DNA of 64,000 nt. Origin: Homarus americanus. Its lineage: Eukaryota > Arthropoda > Malacostraca > Decapoda > Nephropidae. Below are positions 33,935 to 47,505 of this stretch, one piece after another. Position numbers and translations under genes: made by a program. The notes beneath the pieces are model-generated. The model was not told the origin of the DNA, did no database searches, and saw only the letters and a list, made by a program, of their open reading frames with translations. Each line of letters opens with the position of its first letter. Within the stretch, counting starts at the first letter, position 1. The stretch lies in NCBI RefSeq assembly GCF_018991925.1, contig NW_024755046.1:75001-139000 (forward strand). The letters run 5' to 3'.

Positions 33935-34390
33935 AAGGGGGGGTGTGATAATTCCTCCCCCCATATAATGAGGGGGGTGATAATTCCTCCTCACGTTATG
34001 ACAGAGGGGTGATAATTCCTCCTCACGTTATGACAGGGGGGTGATAATTCCTCCTCACATTATGAGAGGGGGTGAATTCCTCCCTCACGTTATGACAGAG
34101 GGGGTGATAATCTCGTTATGACAGAGGTGATAATTCCTCCTCACATTATGAGAGGGGGGTGATAATTCCTCCCCTCACGTTATGACAGAGGGGGGTGATA
34201 ATTCCTCCTCACATTATGACAGAGGGGGTGATAATTCCTCCCCTCACGTTATGACAGGAGAGATGAATTCCTCCCATTACATTATGAATGACAGGGGAGG
34301 GTAATTCCTCCCATTACATGAGGGGAGTGATAATTCCTCCTCCTCACATTATGACGGAGAGGGGGATAATTCCTCCCCTCACAATAGGAG
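33935..34390. repeat. Minisatellite with 31-33-bp unit
   Basis: About 13 copies built from GATAATTCCTCCTCACGTTA and TGACAGAGGGGGT with length variation in the G run. Confidence 0.93.
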
Positions 34391-34479
34391 CAGGGTGACT
34401 CACGTGTATTTATAAATTCATGTCCGTCAGGCCATCGTAGAGGATAGTGAGGACATAGTTTTGTTAGACTTATCGACCG

Positions 34480-34632
34480 CGTGTGTGGGGGTGTAGGGGG
34501 GTGTGTGAGGGGGTGTAGGGTGGGTGTGTGAGGGTGTAGGGGTGGGTGTGTGTGTGGGGTGTAGGGTGGGTGTGTGAAGGGTGTAGGGTGGGTGTGTGAG
34601 GGTGATGTGTGTGTGGGGGAGTGGGTGTGTCT

Positions 34633-34667
<35 letters not shown>

Positions 34668-34850
34668 GTGTGTGTACTGTATGTGTGTGTGTGTCTGTGT
34701 GTGTGTGTGTGTGTGTACTGTATGTGTGTGTGTGTGTGTACTGTATGTATATATGTATGTATGTATGTGTGTGTGTGTGTGTGTGTGGGGTGTGTGTGGG
34801 GTGTGTGTGTGGGTGTGTGTGTGGGTGGGTGGGTGGGTGTGTGTGTCAGT
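34480..34850. repeat. GT-rich repeats
   Basis: GGGTGTGTGAGGGTGTAG-type units give way to (GT)n interrupted by two or three ACTGTAT blocks, then to GGGT repeats. Frames encode Cys/Val polymers and are not genes. Confidence 0.93.
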
Positions 34851-34994
34851 GTGTAATAATAAATAATAATAATAATGATAAACGGTTTATTAATAGAGTT
34901 GCAGCCGGTGGCTGAAAATATACAGATTTACATTTGATTTAGACATAATGATATAATATGCATTGAATACATTTACAGGGCTGTACAGTACATA

Positions 34995-35811
34995 AATCAG
35001 GAGTTGTTTATTATTTTAACAATAGATGGGATGGTGCTGTTCTTATATCTATCGGCGCGGGCTCTTATGGGCTGAATTTTGTTGTAGTGGCGGACTGCGC
35101 GGAGTTGGGTGGGGGGTGGCAGGTGGCGATGACGAGGTGGTGCGTAGTCCACTCCAAACCTTTCCAGTGCTTGGTGGTGGAAGTCACTGAGGGATGGCAT
35201 TTCCAGGGTGGAGAGCGTTGGTGTAGCCGGGTATTCTGCGTCTAGCATGATTCTGCAGGCCTTTTCTGTACCTTCTCTAGCTGACGTTGTTGGGTGGAGT
35301 TGAGAAGACGACCAGGCTGGTGACGCATACGTTAGTTTGGGGAGAATAAACATTGTAGATGGTCCTCAGCTCTGGCGTGGGTGTCCCAGTGACCTAAGTC
35401 GTCGTAGCATGTACTGTAGAGACGATATGAGCTGCCTTGACTGTGTTATTTACTTGGGCCTCCAGTCAAGTTTGTTGTCTATGGTTACCTCAGGAGTTTG
35501 GCAGACTGCACCAGCTGGAGAGATGGGCACACTGTGACTGCTGGGGCTTGCACTGGAGTGGTGGCAGTATTGATGTGCATGACTACGGTTTTGGTGTGGT
35601 TGATGGTGACCTTGTTCTCCGTGGTCCATGCCTGTAGCCTGTCCAGGGTGCCTTGGAGCGATAGTAGTCTGGTGCGGTGTTGTCACTGTAACCCACAGTG
35701 CCGTCATCCACGTACTTCCACCTGTGAGGAGTTTCCGATAGAGCGTCGTTGATCAGGATGAGGAAGCACAGTGGTCCATCATTGGTCCCTGGGGAACACC
35801 GCAGGTGAGGT
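34995..35811 (-). pseudogene. Non-LTR retrotransposon reverse transcriptase relic
   Basis: Read on the minus strand, TCGVPQGP (35784-35803) is followed by LINDALSETPHRWKYVDDGTV, with the catalytic Y-V-D-D at 35703-35714. After frameshifts comes a clean 118-codon frame with LPKLTYASPAWSSSQLHP, ACRIMLDAEYPATPTLSTLE, RHRHLPPPTQLRAVRH and ARADRYKNSTIPS, ending at 34997. These are the palm and C-terminal blocks of a Jockey-like LINE common in arthropods. Frameshifts within 35200-35700 inactivate it, and its 5' side stops at the G/T tract beginning at 35812. Confidence 0.82.
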
Positions 35812-36652
35812 GTGGGGTGTGTGTGTGGTGTGTGGTGGGGTGTGGGGGGGGTGTGGGGGGTGGGTGTGTGGGGGGGGTGGGTGTGGGGGGTGGGGTGGGG
35901 GGTGGTGTGGGGGGTGGGGGGGGTGTGGTGGGGGGGTGTGGTGGAGTGTGGTGGGGGGTGTGGTGGGGGGTGTGTGGTGGGGAGGGTGTGGGGGGAGGGG
36001 TGTGGGTGGTGGGGGGGTGTGGTGGGAAGGGTGTGGGGAGGGGTGTGGTGGGGAGGGGTGTGGTGGGGAGGGTGTGGTGGGGGGTGGGGGGTGGGGAGGG
36101 TGTGGTGGGGGGTGTGGTGGTGGGGGGTGTGTGGTGGGGGAATGTGGTGGGGGGGTGTGTGGTGGGGTGTGTGTGTGGGGGTGTGTTGGGTGGGGGTGTG
36201 GTGGGTGTGTGGTGTGGGGGTGTGTGTGGTGTGGGGGTGTGTGTGGTGTGGGGGGTGTGTGTGGTGTGGGGTGTGTGGGGGTGTGGGTGTGTGGTGTGTG
36301 GTGTGTGTGTGTGTGGGGTGTGTGGTGTGTGGGGGTGTGGTGTGGGGGGGGTGTGTGTGTGGGGGTGTGGTGTTGGGGGTGTGGTGTGGTGGTGGGGAGT
36401 GGTGGTGGGGGGTGTGTGTGGTGGTGGGGGGTGTGTGTGGTGGTGGTGTGTGGTGGTGGGGGTGTGGTGGGGGTGGTGTGGTGGTGGTGGTGTGGTGGGT
36501 GAGGTGGTGTGTGGTGGGGGGTGTGGTGTGGGGTGTGGTGGTGGGGGTGTGTGTGGTGGGGGTGTGTGTGGTGGTGGGGTGGTGTGTGGTGGGGGGTGTG
36601 TGGTGGGGGTGTGTGGTGGGGTGTGTGGGGGGGTGTGTGGTGGGGGGTGTAG
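35812..36652. repeat. 840-bp G/T-only tract
   Basis: The plus strand is almost exclusively G and T (GTGTGGTGGGG and GGTGTGTG units), with hardly any A or C. All three plus frames and two minus frames are open for 240-316 codons only because stop codons cannot form. Many G-runs of three or more could form G-quadruplexes. Confidence 0.95.
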
Positions 36653-37699
36653 AGACGATAATGTGCGTTCCCCAGTCGTATGTTTGTCTGAGTCACACAG
36701 CATAATAAAACCATATACTCCCCCGTCCTAGCACACTCTTCACAGGTGTGTGTGTACAGTATGTGTGTAAGTGGGCGTCACCCTACATCTGGCTGTGATC
36801 ATTAGTACACATATGGCTCTGGGAGTCATATGTGTACCTGGGTGGACTACGGGATCCCGGGACGTAAAACAATCAATGATCTTTACGACTTCTACCCTAA
36901 TGTTATATCGATCCCGGAATCATTAAAAAATATATGCTTAGAAGTGGGTGGTCGAGAACGCGTCCAAGGAAAACCTCGCGGATCAATAGGGGAGACTTAG
37001 CTAAACTGACCAGCGGGGTCGCTGTGCATTATGAGAGGCCACAAAGATCGCTGTCCTCAATACTAAATGACGATATTCGAGTATTTAGCCTCACTAACAA
37101 GGAATAAGAATTATATTCGTGAAGGCAAATCTTCAAGCTTCGGGGTTCCTTAATTCATTTTTTATCTATTAATCACCATTGTTTATATACCTCACTATCT
37201 ATGTACATTCTTTATATACTTACACTGTCCATGTAAGGGCGTCATCTGTTTCTCATTCGCAAAGTTCATTGTAAACTCTCAAGTTCATCCTGCTGTGGCG
37301 GGAACACACTGAAAAAGTCATGCCGTGAAATTTGGTGAAAACGTATGCCGATGAGCTAAACGTGCGCTAGGGGGCTCTCATAATGTTTCACGAGTTATAT
37401 TTAATCTTCGAACAAAACCGCGACATGACTTTGATTGTACATTATATACCGGCAGTCATTGTATATCATTTATATCCTTTCATTGTCGATGTACATTATT
37501 TATATACGTGTACTGTCTCCGTAACATTGTTCCCTACATGCTCACTGTGAACGTGTGACAATTTCCCGAATACCTCTCATCTACCTAACTGGTTATCTAA
37601 CTACATATGGTGGCAAATAACTGAAAGACAAGTCGACGTAGCCACTCACACACAGTTACCAACATTATAACTGTACCCAAGGGAGGTAGAGCATTGATT
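36653..37699. other. Unassigned DNA, small palindrome
   Basis: GTACACATATG (36805-36815) and CATATGTGTAC (36827-36837) are perfect 11-bp arms around an 11-nt loop. The rest shows no gene or repeat I can name. Confidence 0.45.
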
Positions 37700-37785
37700 T
37701 ACAATCTTTACTGTTTGGTCTAAGACAATATCACACAACAGAAGCCGAAGTGCTCATTGTGATATTGATCGATCCCCTTTATAAA
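37700..37785 (-). repeat. Dispersed repeat family A, copy 3 (inverted)
   Basis: The reverse complement reads GGGGATCGATCAATATCAC-AATGAGCACT...TTCTGTTGTGTGATATTGTC, similar to 1796-1850 but more diverged. Confidence 0.35.
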
Positions 37786-38880
37786 TCTTGCTAAGATCTT
37801 TGGCTTCACTAGTTCATATACCTTAACTCTATTGTGTAATTATTGTGCCTTTCAACCACGGTCAATAAGCAGGTAACAATTTTAACAGTCACCATCATCA
37901 AAATAGTCTGAAGGTGGTTCTACTGTCACCGTCTGTCATTCTCAAGTGAACATTACGTCTATATGTCTCTTTTAGCATCATCTTTATTTACTATTATTTC
38001 ACTGATTGTGTTTTCATATCTGCTATTGACGATCAAGAGTCCCCATTACCTTCGAATTTGAAAGAGCATTACAAGAGTACGAATCACATTTCATAATATA
38101 TCCTGCATCATTTACCCGTTATCCATTACATATTAACTATTCCTACATACAGATAACCTTTAAAGTATCCACCTCAGCTTATTTAACCCAACCCCTGTCC
38201 CTTAAAATACTGTTAATGTGGTAAGGTTAAGCTTTAGGTAAAATAAACTGGGGTGGTTCTAGGTCTGTAAAACCTACTGTTATATGAAAGACAACCTACA
38301 ACATTCTCCTTAAAGGTATTGTTTTTATAACTTATAATACCCAGAAAACGAATCTGATTATGTTTAGTAAAGATGAAGACCAAACTCTTCGTTGGGTTCA
38401 CTTGTCAACGTGTACCGAGGACTTGAACTGTAACTTAACAGGGATGAATTATGGAGAAACTTGATCAAATTCATGTCTTTATTTTTCCCTTTAAGGAAAA
38501 TTTTGGGTCAATACATTAAAATTTAACGATTAAAAATTTTGATTCATTTTTTGGGGGGATTCGTACATTTTTTTCGTAACTTAATAAAATCCACGATTTA
38601 CTTAAGCTAAGACTAAATGAACAAATCTAGTTAAGATAGTCTCATTATTGTTATGTTATTTTACGATATTTTATTTTTAATTTAAGTAACTGGGTGTGTT
38701 CTGGCATCGCTGTTATGAAGAATATTACCCATATGAACTTTTGAAAATATATGCAGTTAAATTTCTTGTTTTTATTTATTATTAGACTAACGAATATTTA
38801 TATTTATTATTTCCTTGTCTTTGTTATTCCTATCTTTCATTTGTCTATCGTAATTATAAATTCATAACCACTGCTGTTGC
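37786..38880. other. Mostly unassigned DNA with a weak foldback
   Basis: CCACCTCAGCTTATTTAACC (38170) and GGTAAAATAAACTGGGGTGG (38237) are imperfect inverted repeats about 50 bp apart. They resemble the terminal repeats of the MITE at 53396-53599 (AGCTTATTTCACC / GGTGAAATAAACTGGGG), so a diverged relative is likely. No gene is seen. Confidence 0.35.
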
Positions 38881-38920
38881 AATTATGCGGAAAAAACCAA
38901 CAGACCGCTCCACACACTGC

Positions 38921-38950
38921 GCAGGTGACGTCACTATATGGGCGGGAACC
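38921..38950. promoter_or_regulatory. Promoter-like CRE and GC-box/E2F cluster
   Basis: A perfect CRE, GTGACGTCAC (TGACGTCA at 38926-38933), is followed by a TATA-like CTATAT and GGGCGGGAA (38940-38948), which serves as both GC-box and E2F-type site. A 67-codon frame spans the motifs (38877-39080) and is not convincing. Confidence 0.35.
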
Positions 38951-39674
38951 AAAACACAGTTGCCTCCTCGGTAATCAATCCTTCCACTATCATACCACAC
39001 AATTTTCCAGGACTAAGACATTAAATAACAAACCAACACAAGCAATTACTAGTTTTTGTTGTTTTAATAGACAATCATAGCCTTGCCATAACTTCATTCA
39101 CGAGCTATACTTGCAATAATTTCTGGCAACATTGCAAAATATTTCAGATTGCCGCAGAGAATAAAACTTACGGCAGCTAAAAGTTTATAAAGATTATCGT
39201 TACAGGAAGGTCATTTACAAAGCTCGTTCACTGTTTTCGTTACACGTCATTCAGTGCTTACAGAATAATCTCGCTGATTTCGGGGACTAAATTTATCTAG
39301 CCTATTCTATCTTACGACATTTCCTCCTTCCTTCCTCCTATCTCCCTATTTAATCCTACCCACCCCTTCCCTATTACATATAATTTAGGATAAGGATAAG
39401 AGTAACAATATAAAACAAATATAAGTTAAAATAAGTAATAATTTACCAAAAAAAATCACAAATAAAAGAAAAAATTGTTATATACAAATAAATTAATAAA
39501 AAAAATAAAATAATTTATTTTTTTTATATAATAACTCACATGAAATAAAATAATGAAAACCAAACCTTAAACCAAACAAAAATAAACCTTAAACCAAACA
39601 AAAACAAACCGTAAACCACACTGGTAACCCTGTCATTGGGGTTTGTATCCTTTCGAGATAAATAGATGTTACGT
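38951..39674. other. Unassigned AT-rich DNA
   Basis: No gene. The last 250 bp are very A-rich with repeated AAACCAAACAAAA. Confidence 0.4.
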
Positions 39675-40085
39675 ACTCCAGAAAACTATTAAGTAACGTG
39701 AAGTATATCTCTTAAGTAACCTCGAGTAACTCTTTAAGTAACATGAATTAACTTCCTTTGGTATCATGAAGTATTCTTAAGTAACCTGAGTGTCTCTGGT
39801 AACCTGAAGTAACTCTTTAAGTAACATGAATTAACTCTTAAGTAGCTTTAAGTATCATGAAATAATTTTAAGTAACCTCGAGTAACTCTTTAAGTAACAT
39901 GAATTAACTCTTACGTAGCTTTAAGTATCATGAAGTATCTCTTAAGTAACCTGAAGTGTCTAAGTAACCTCAAGTACCTCTTTAAGTAACATAGATTAAC
40001 TCTTACGTAGCTTTAAGTATGATGAAGTAACTTTTAAGTCACTTGAAGTAACTCTTTAAGTAACCTGAAGTAACACTTAACACAC
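39675..40085. repeat. Degenerate minisatellite of TAAGTAAC units
   Basis: The phrases TTTAAGTAACATGAATTAAC, TCTTAAGTAACCTGAAGTA and TAGCTTTAAGTATCATGAAG recur with irregular period across about 400 bp. Confidence 0.85.
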
Positions 40086-41060
40086 TCATCGTCTCTCTCT
40101 CCCTTTTCAAGTACCTCCATCATTCTAACCCCCTTCTTGAATTCCTGTCCGTCTGTCTGTATGTCCTTCAGTATTTGACTATATAACTGTCCGTATCTGT
40201 CTTCCTATTTCTGTCTACTTGTCTGTATATGTCTGTCTCCCTGTCTGTATGTCTGTCTATGTCTGCCTGTATGTAGCTATTCCAAATCTGTCTGTCTCTG
40301 TATTAGTCTCTCTCTATGTCTGCCTGTATATTCAACGTCAGGAAATGCCAGTCTTAAGTTATGCATCTGATACGAGTTCTTATCCTCAGTTGGTGTTCGT
40401 CTTGTTCGGTAACTCAAGGAAATTGGATTGGTCATCACTACATTAACGCCGAAAGTATAATATTGCTCAGAAAAGTCGTCTTTATTGCTCAGAGACACCA
40501 TATTTATGCTTAAGAAACAGTATATAGGTCAAAACCACGTAATTCGTCCATATTCACCTTATTTATTACTTAAAACCATATATGTATGTGTAAAAATGCC
40601 TTAGCGATTTCTCAAAACCACCTTTATCTCTCAAGGTCACTTACAGCACTATAGCACTACATTTATAGGTAATACACCCATGTTTATGACTCAAAAGCAC
40701 ATTTATGTCTCACAGACTATTTCTTGCCTCTTAAACCTATTTACGATCCAGCAACATTTATTGTTCAGGTTCATCATCTGCACAAGAAATTTAACACAAC
40801 ACTCCCACTCTCTTTCACTCGCTCTCACTTTTACTTTCTTGCTAACTCTTACTTTCTCTCAATCCTCCTCTCTCTTCCGTTGTCTTTCCCTATCCATTTA
40901 TATATCCCCTTGGGCATGCTTTTATCTGTATTGACATTTTCCAACTCTCTCTCCACTTTCCATTTTTTTGTGTGTGTGTGGGCGTGTGTGTGTGTGTGTG
41001 TGTGGGCGTGTGTGGTGTGGGGGGTGAATCGCGCGACTGACAAACAAGCGCGCCCAAACA
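40086..41060. repeat. (CTGT)n-like and (GT)n patches in unassigned DNA
   Basis: Imperfect CTGTCTGTATGT repeats lie at 40148-40330, short CT-rich DNA at 40800-40880 and (GT)n at 40970-41020. No gene is seen. Confidence 0.6.
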
Positions 41061-41154
41061 TATTTTAAAACTCTCATAATAGAGATCGGGGTTGGCAAGT
41101 CTTCAAGAGGGTTTGTAACGTAAACAATTTATATGAACCTATACCATTGACAAC

Positions 41155-41515
41155 CCTGAATAATAATAACTAATAATCATAATAATAATAATAATAATAA
41201 TAGTAATAAAAAAATAATAATAGAGTAATAATATAACAGTAATAATAGTAACAACAATAATAATGTGACGTAAGAACTCTTTTTAACACAAGGTCAACAC
41301 ACACACACAAGAGCATCAACTGTTTCTAATATTTCATGGTACAGTATTATTGTAAGATGATGATTGTGAATAGAGGTGATGATGCTGATGATAATAATAA
41401 TTCTATTAACCTTACATATCAATATAGCTCAAAAAATAATAAAACAATAATAATAATAATAATACAATAACAAAATAATAACAATAATAGTATTAATAAT
41501 AACACTAATAATATT
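41155..41515. repeat. Interrupted (AAT)n arrays
   Basis: AATAATAAT tracts at 41158-41265 and 41385-41515 with scattered substitutions. Confidence 0.9.
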
Positions 41516-43250
41516 CAACTCTTTAACTTTATATATCAACATTCCTCAAAATCAAAATAATATACCATTTAATTTTATTGTCACATAATTCAGATTAATC
41601 TTTAAGGCGGTATCACGAGAGTTTTCCGGGACCTTCTTATCAGCAGCAGCAGCAGTTCCGTGACGAGAATAATCCAGTTAGCAGGAGTAAAAAAAAACAT
41701 CACCACAACCTGTTAAATTTGGGCCAATCAGAGCATCTAGATTATATTCAGCCATCTTCTTGCAGGACATTGTATTAGTTCTCGTGGATCTAACCCTAGA
41801 CCCAAAACTTGAGTGTGATTGTGAACTGTTAAATCCTCTGAGAACTCTAAATAACTTTAATAAGTGTAATTATGTACTGTATATTGATCGTATTATTCAA
41901 ACTGTGTGTCCTGATGTATTCAACAGGTTTAGACGGATTATACTCGCGTCAACGACAAGGGTCTTATTGTCCTGCACAAACCAAAATCACACCTATGACC
42001 GATTACAATATTTATCTTCAAAGAAAAAATAAGTTATATGTATCATTAAACTGTATCATGTATATTTTAATAAAGATAATAGATGATTTCTTTACTTAAG
42101 GAAATTTTTTTTTACAATATACTGTAAAACACTGGCTCCAACGGCGTCCATTTTCATGAGTTTGAACCGCTGACGATATCAACAACAGCTTTGGCTTCGG
42201 CTCGCATGATAACGATGTTTTCCATCAAAGCCGTAATGAAAATACCGATAACTTGCCTGATAAACGTTACCCGGAAATATCGCTCGTGCCAACCACTTTA
42301 AGTCAAATTACGAGAAAGCTTAACCACGGAAACCTTTGAGAATACTAACGTGAGCTGGATGCCATGCCTTCGGTGGACTAGAGAGGATACGGCATTTAAC
42401 GGCAACCTACTACTTAGCGACGTACTGTCTTAGCATATAGGGGAAGATTGTGTCGGCCAGCCCTGACGCCTTTCCGCTCGCTGGTCCAGGACGGCGAAGG
42501 ACAAAGGTGAATAAGGTCGACTCAGGGTTCTTGTGTTTCTTTTGAGTACAGAATCATTGTCTTCCAGAGATTAAGTCATCATACTCAAGAAGGTTACGTC
42601 ATCACACTCAAGAGGTAACAATCAAAAGTATATATATATATTATTTTTTAATCTATTACTTAAGAAACTGACAACAAATGGCGCTCAAATCCTTGTTTAC
42701 AATATGGAGGCACAACGGAGATGATAGAATAAATAATAAATAATATATAATTAAGGAAATCTAAGCATATGACAAAAAAATACTGATTAAATAATAAAAT
42801 TGTTTGGAGTAAATTAATTTGCTCACGACAAGCGATCATACAATAGCTACTCCTAAATAACTTGGCATTGCCCATCACAACATACAGGCTTCCAATCGTT
42901 CAAAGATATATTACGTACAGTTCATTTAAACCAGAGCACCACAGTTTATCTTAAATCAGTGAGATAGATGATATTCAAAGATTTTATTAACATTACTTTT
43001 TTTCTGTCGAGTTACCGATTATCTCTTTATGAATCTGTTTATATCCTGTAATTAAATGACGAATTTGGCGGGTCGATTAGGTGGGAAAAAATTACTGATA
43101 TCTCGTAATTCAACTCGTTATCGTTATTTTGTGATATTTATTTTGGTTTTTTTTTTATTTCCTGACGATTTTATTTTAGTGTTGTTATTGATAATGATGT
43201 TCTAAAGTAAAGAATATTTGTCTCTGTCTGTCAGTCCTTTTTTTAACCTG
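41516..43250. other. Unassigned DNA
   Basis: A 90-codon frame at 41760-42032 encodes a mixed peptide (VLVDLTLDPKLECDCELL) without a recognisable domain. 42120-42500 is less AT-rich and unique. 42570-42618 resembles the 22-bp minisatellite at 11.4 kb. I cannot assign genes here. Confidence 0.35.
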
Positions 43251-43760
43251 ACATTGAGATGAGCTGGTAGGGTGTCCTGTAGTGGACCTCTCCCCTACAA
43301 CTGCGTATCCGCATTCCAATGTGACAGTATCCTAGCAACCAAGCGAGCTGTTCAGGGGGGGGTCACCACCTGCTACAGTATCCTAGCAACACGGGGGATC
43401 GCCACCTGCTAAGTCTTCGCTAGCAACGGAGTCAAGAAACACGGCGAGTTCCCACGGGTTAACTTCTGGCTGCTGTGTATATAAGCTGTCTCTCCATAGA
43501 GATTCATTCTTCTCTAAGTTCCTAAACACGCAACACCTCCTCCAAGCAAGCTCCTCGCTGCCCAGCTCTCATTCAACCTGGAGGCCAGCAACATCTCTAA
43601 CGAAGCTCCTGCACATCTACCTCCTTCAGCACGCTACTCACTGAACGTGTCTTCCAAGCAAGCTCCTCGCCACACGGCATCTCCAGCACCAGACTGTCTT
43701 TCATATAATATATTTTATATAAGAAAACCACCACCTAGACTCTAGGTCCTAGAGTTTCCA
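43250..43760 (+). promoter_or_regulatory. TATA-containing promoter, possibly a solo LTR
   Basis: A TATA box, TATATAAG, lies at 43478-43485, followed about 25-30 bp later by CATTCTTC, a plausible initiator. About 200 bp of CpG-containing DNA precede it, with CCTAGCAAC repeated. About 200 bp of C-rich leader follow, with AAGCAAGCTCCTCGC repeated twice. A compact TATA promoter in a 500-bp GC-richer block without an adjacent gene fits a solo LTR. LTR ends and target duplication are not demonstrable by eye. Confidence 0.3.
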
Positions 43761-43814
43761 TCCATCCATCCTGAGTGCTAGACACATGTCACGTAACCCT
43801 ACAGTCCACCATGC

Positions 43815-44225
43815 ATCAGGGCTACCAACTGTTCGTGGCTCTGGTAGCATGATATACACCTCACCAGGGCTACCAACTGTCCGTGGCTCTGGTAAGATGA
43901 TATACACCTCAACATGGCTACCAACTGTCCGTGACTCTGGTAAGATGATATACACCTCACCAGGGCTACCAACTGTCCGTGGCTCTGGTAAGATGATTCA
44001 CCTCACCAGGGCTACCAACTGTCCGTGGCTCTGGTAAGATGATATACACCTCAACATGGCTACCAACTGTCCGTGACTCTGATAAGATGTTATACACCTC
44101 CAGGGCTACCAACTCGTGGTCTGGTAAGATGATATACACCTCACCAGGGCTACCAACTGTCCGTGGCTCTGGTAAGATGATATACACCTCACCAGGGCTA
44201 CCAACTGTCCGTGACTCTGATAAGG
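43815..44225. repeat. Minisatellite with 48-bp unit
   Basis: About eight copies, each with GGGCTACCAACTGTCCGTGG, CTCTGGTAAG and ATGATATACACCTCACCA. Because 48 is a multiple of three, frames stay open on both strands over much of the array, but they encode only the repeat. Confidence 0.95.
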
Positions 44226-44804
44226 ACTTGTTTTTATTCGGAGAGACAGACAATACATTACGAAGGCACACATCAATATTTATATTTGGTCAAGTGTGTG
44301 TGTGTATGCAAGAGAGCATGTCAACTACAGATGGTGATGATGATGGTGTTGATGATGGTGTTGATGGTGTGGACGATAGTGACGGAAGTACAGAACACAA
44401 AGCTAATATCAAGAAGTTGGAATTTTCAATCTTTTGGGGAGGAGGAGGGTCCCAGTTAAATCACATTTCTATTATAAAGACAAAATCAAATTACATAACT
44501 AATTCTTGTATTTTACTATCCATTAACTAATAGCAGATAATAAAGTAACACAAATCAATATATTAATAGGACTTTACTTGGGGTTTTGTCAAAGGGGGGT
44601 TTTGTTCCTACACTCATTTGATACTAATGTCCCAACCTCTTTGTAGATTGCTTTGATATTTAATTGCCTATATCTTCACTATTCTTTCCTCTCCTTCCTT
44701 GAGTAATGTAGATGTAGTTATTAAGTTCTGGTGGTTAGGTTAGATTAGCATTTCAGCTCATGTGGTGACCTTTTCAAACTTACTTGGTCCACTGTTTTTT
44801 GTTT
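44226..44804. other. Unassigned DNA
   Basis: A short GATGATGGTGTT repeat lies at 44332-44385. Nothing else is recognised. Confidence 0.4.
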
Positions 44805-44807
44805 TAT

Positions 44808-44854
<47 letters not shown>

Positions 44855-45115
44855 ATATAAGTATTATATACATACACACATACCCATACAAATTCATAAA
44901 CATTTATACACACCGATAAATTAATTAGATGATCAAACACACACACACACGTAGATATATACAAATAAAACAGATAATCATACAGAAAGTTATATTAAAA
45001 CCCAAACACACACACACATTCCTAGCTCCTTCACTCACACACACACACACACACTGTCACTCAACAGAAAACAGGGACAGTCAAGCACTTCTCATTCACC
45101 ACTCACACACACACT
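44808..45115. repeat. (GT)n and scattered (CA)n runs
   Basis: About 21 GT units at 44811-44852, then several CA runs at 44936-44950, 45005-45018, 45035-45052 and 45102-45114. Confidence 0.92.
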
Positions 45116-47160
<2,045 letters not shown>

Positions 47161-47164
47161 AGTT

Positions 47165-47505
47165 TTGTATGAACGCAAACACATGCTCTACTAACACACG
47201 CACATGCTCACACTAACACGCACATACTTACACTAACACAAGCACATGCTCACACTAACACGCTGGTCATACTAAAACGCACATGCTCACAAACACACAC
47301 TTGAACACAACACACACACACACACGCTCACACCACCCACACACACTCACACACACACACACGCACACTCACTAACACACACACACACCCCTAACCCCAC
47401 ACACGCTCACACTAACACCCACACGCTCACACTACTACCCACACAACACTCACACTAACACCCACACACGCTCACACTAAACACACACACGTGCTCACAT
47501 TTTAA
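47165..47505. repeat. CA-rich minisatellite, about 20-bp unit
   Basis: Units resembling CACATGCTCACACTAACACG grade into plain CA runs and ACACGCTCACACTAACACC. Confidence 0.9.

Noticed and set aside
35753..36731. Very long Pro/His/Thr and Gly/Val/Cys frames (297-316 codons) on both strands
   Set aside because: They lie wholly in a G/T-only tract where most stop codons cannot arise. The peptides are periodic and five frames are open at once.
41760..42032. 90-codon mixed-composition frame as an exon
   Set aside because: Looks protein-like at its start, but there is no acceptor or donor of quality and no recognised family.
43815..44225. Spaced direct repeats as a CRISPR-like array
   Set aside because: The 48-bp units are contiguous with no variable spacers, and the genome is eukaryotic. 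It is an ordinary minisatellite.
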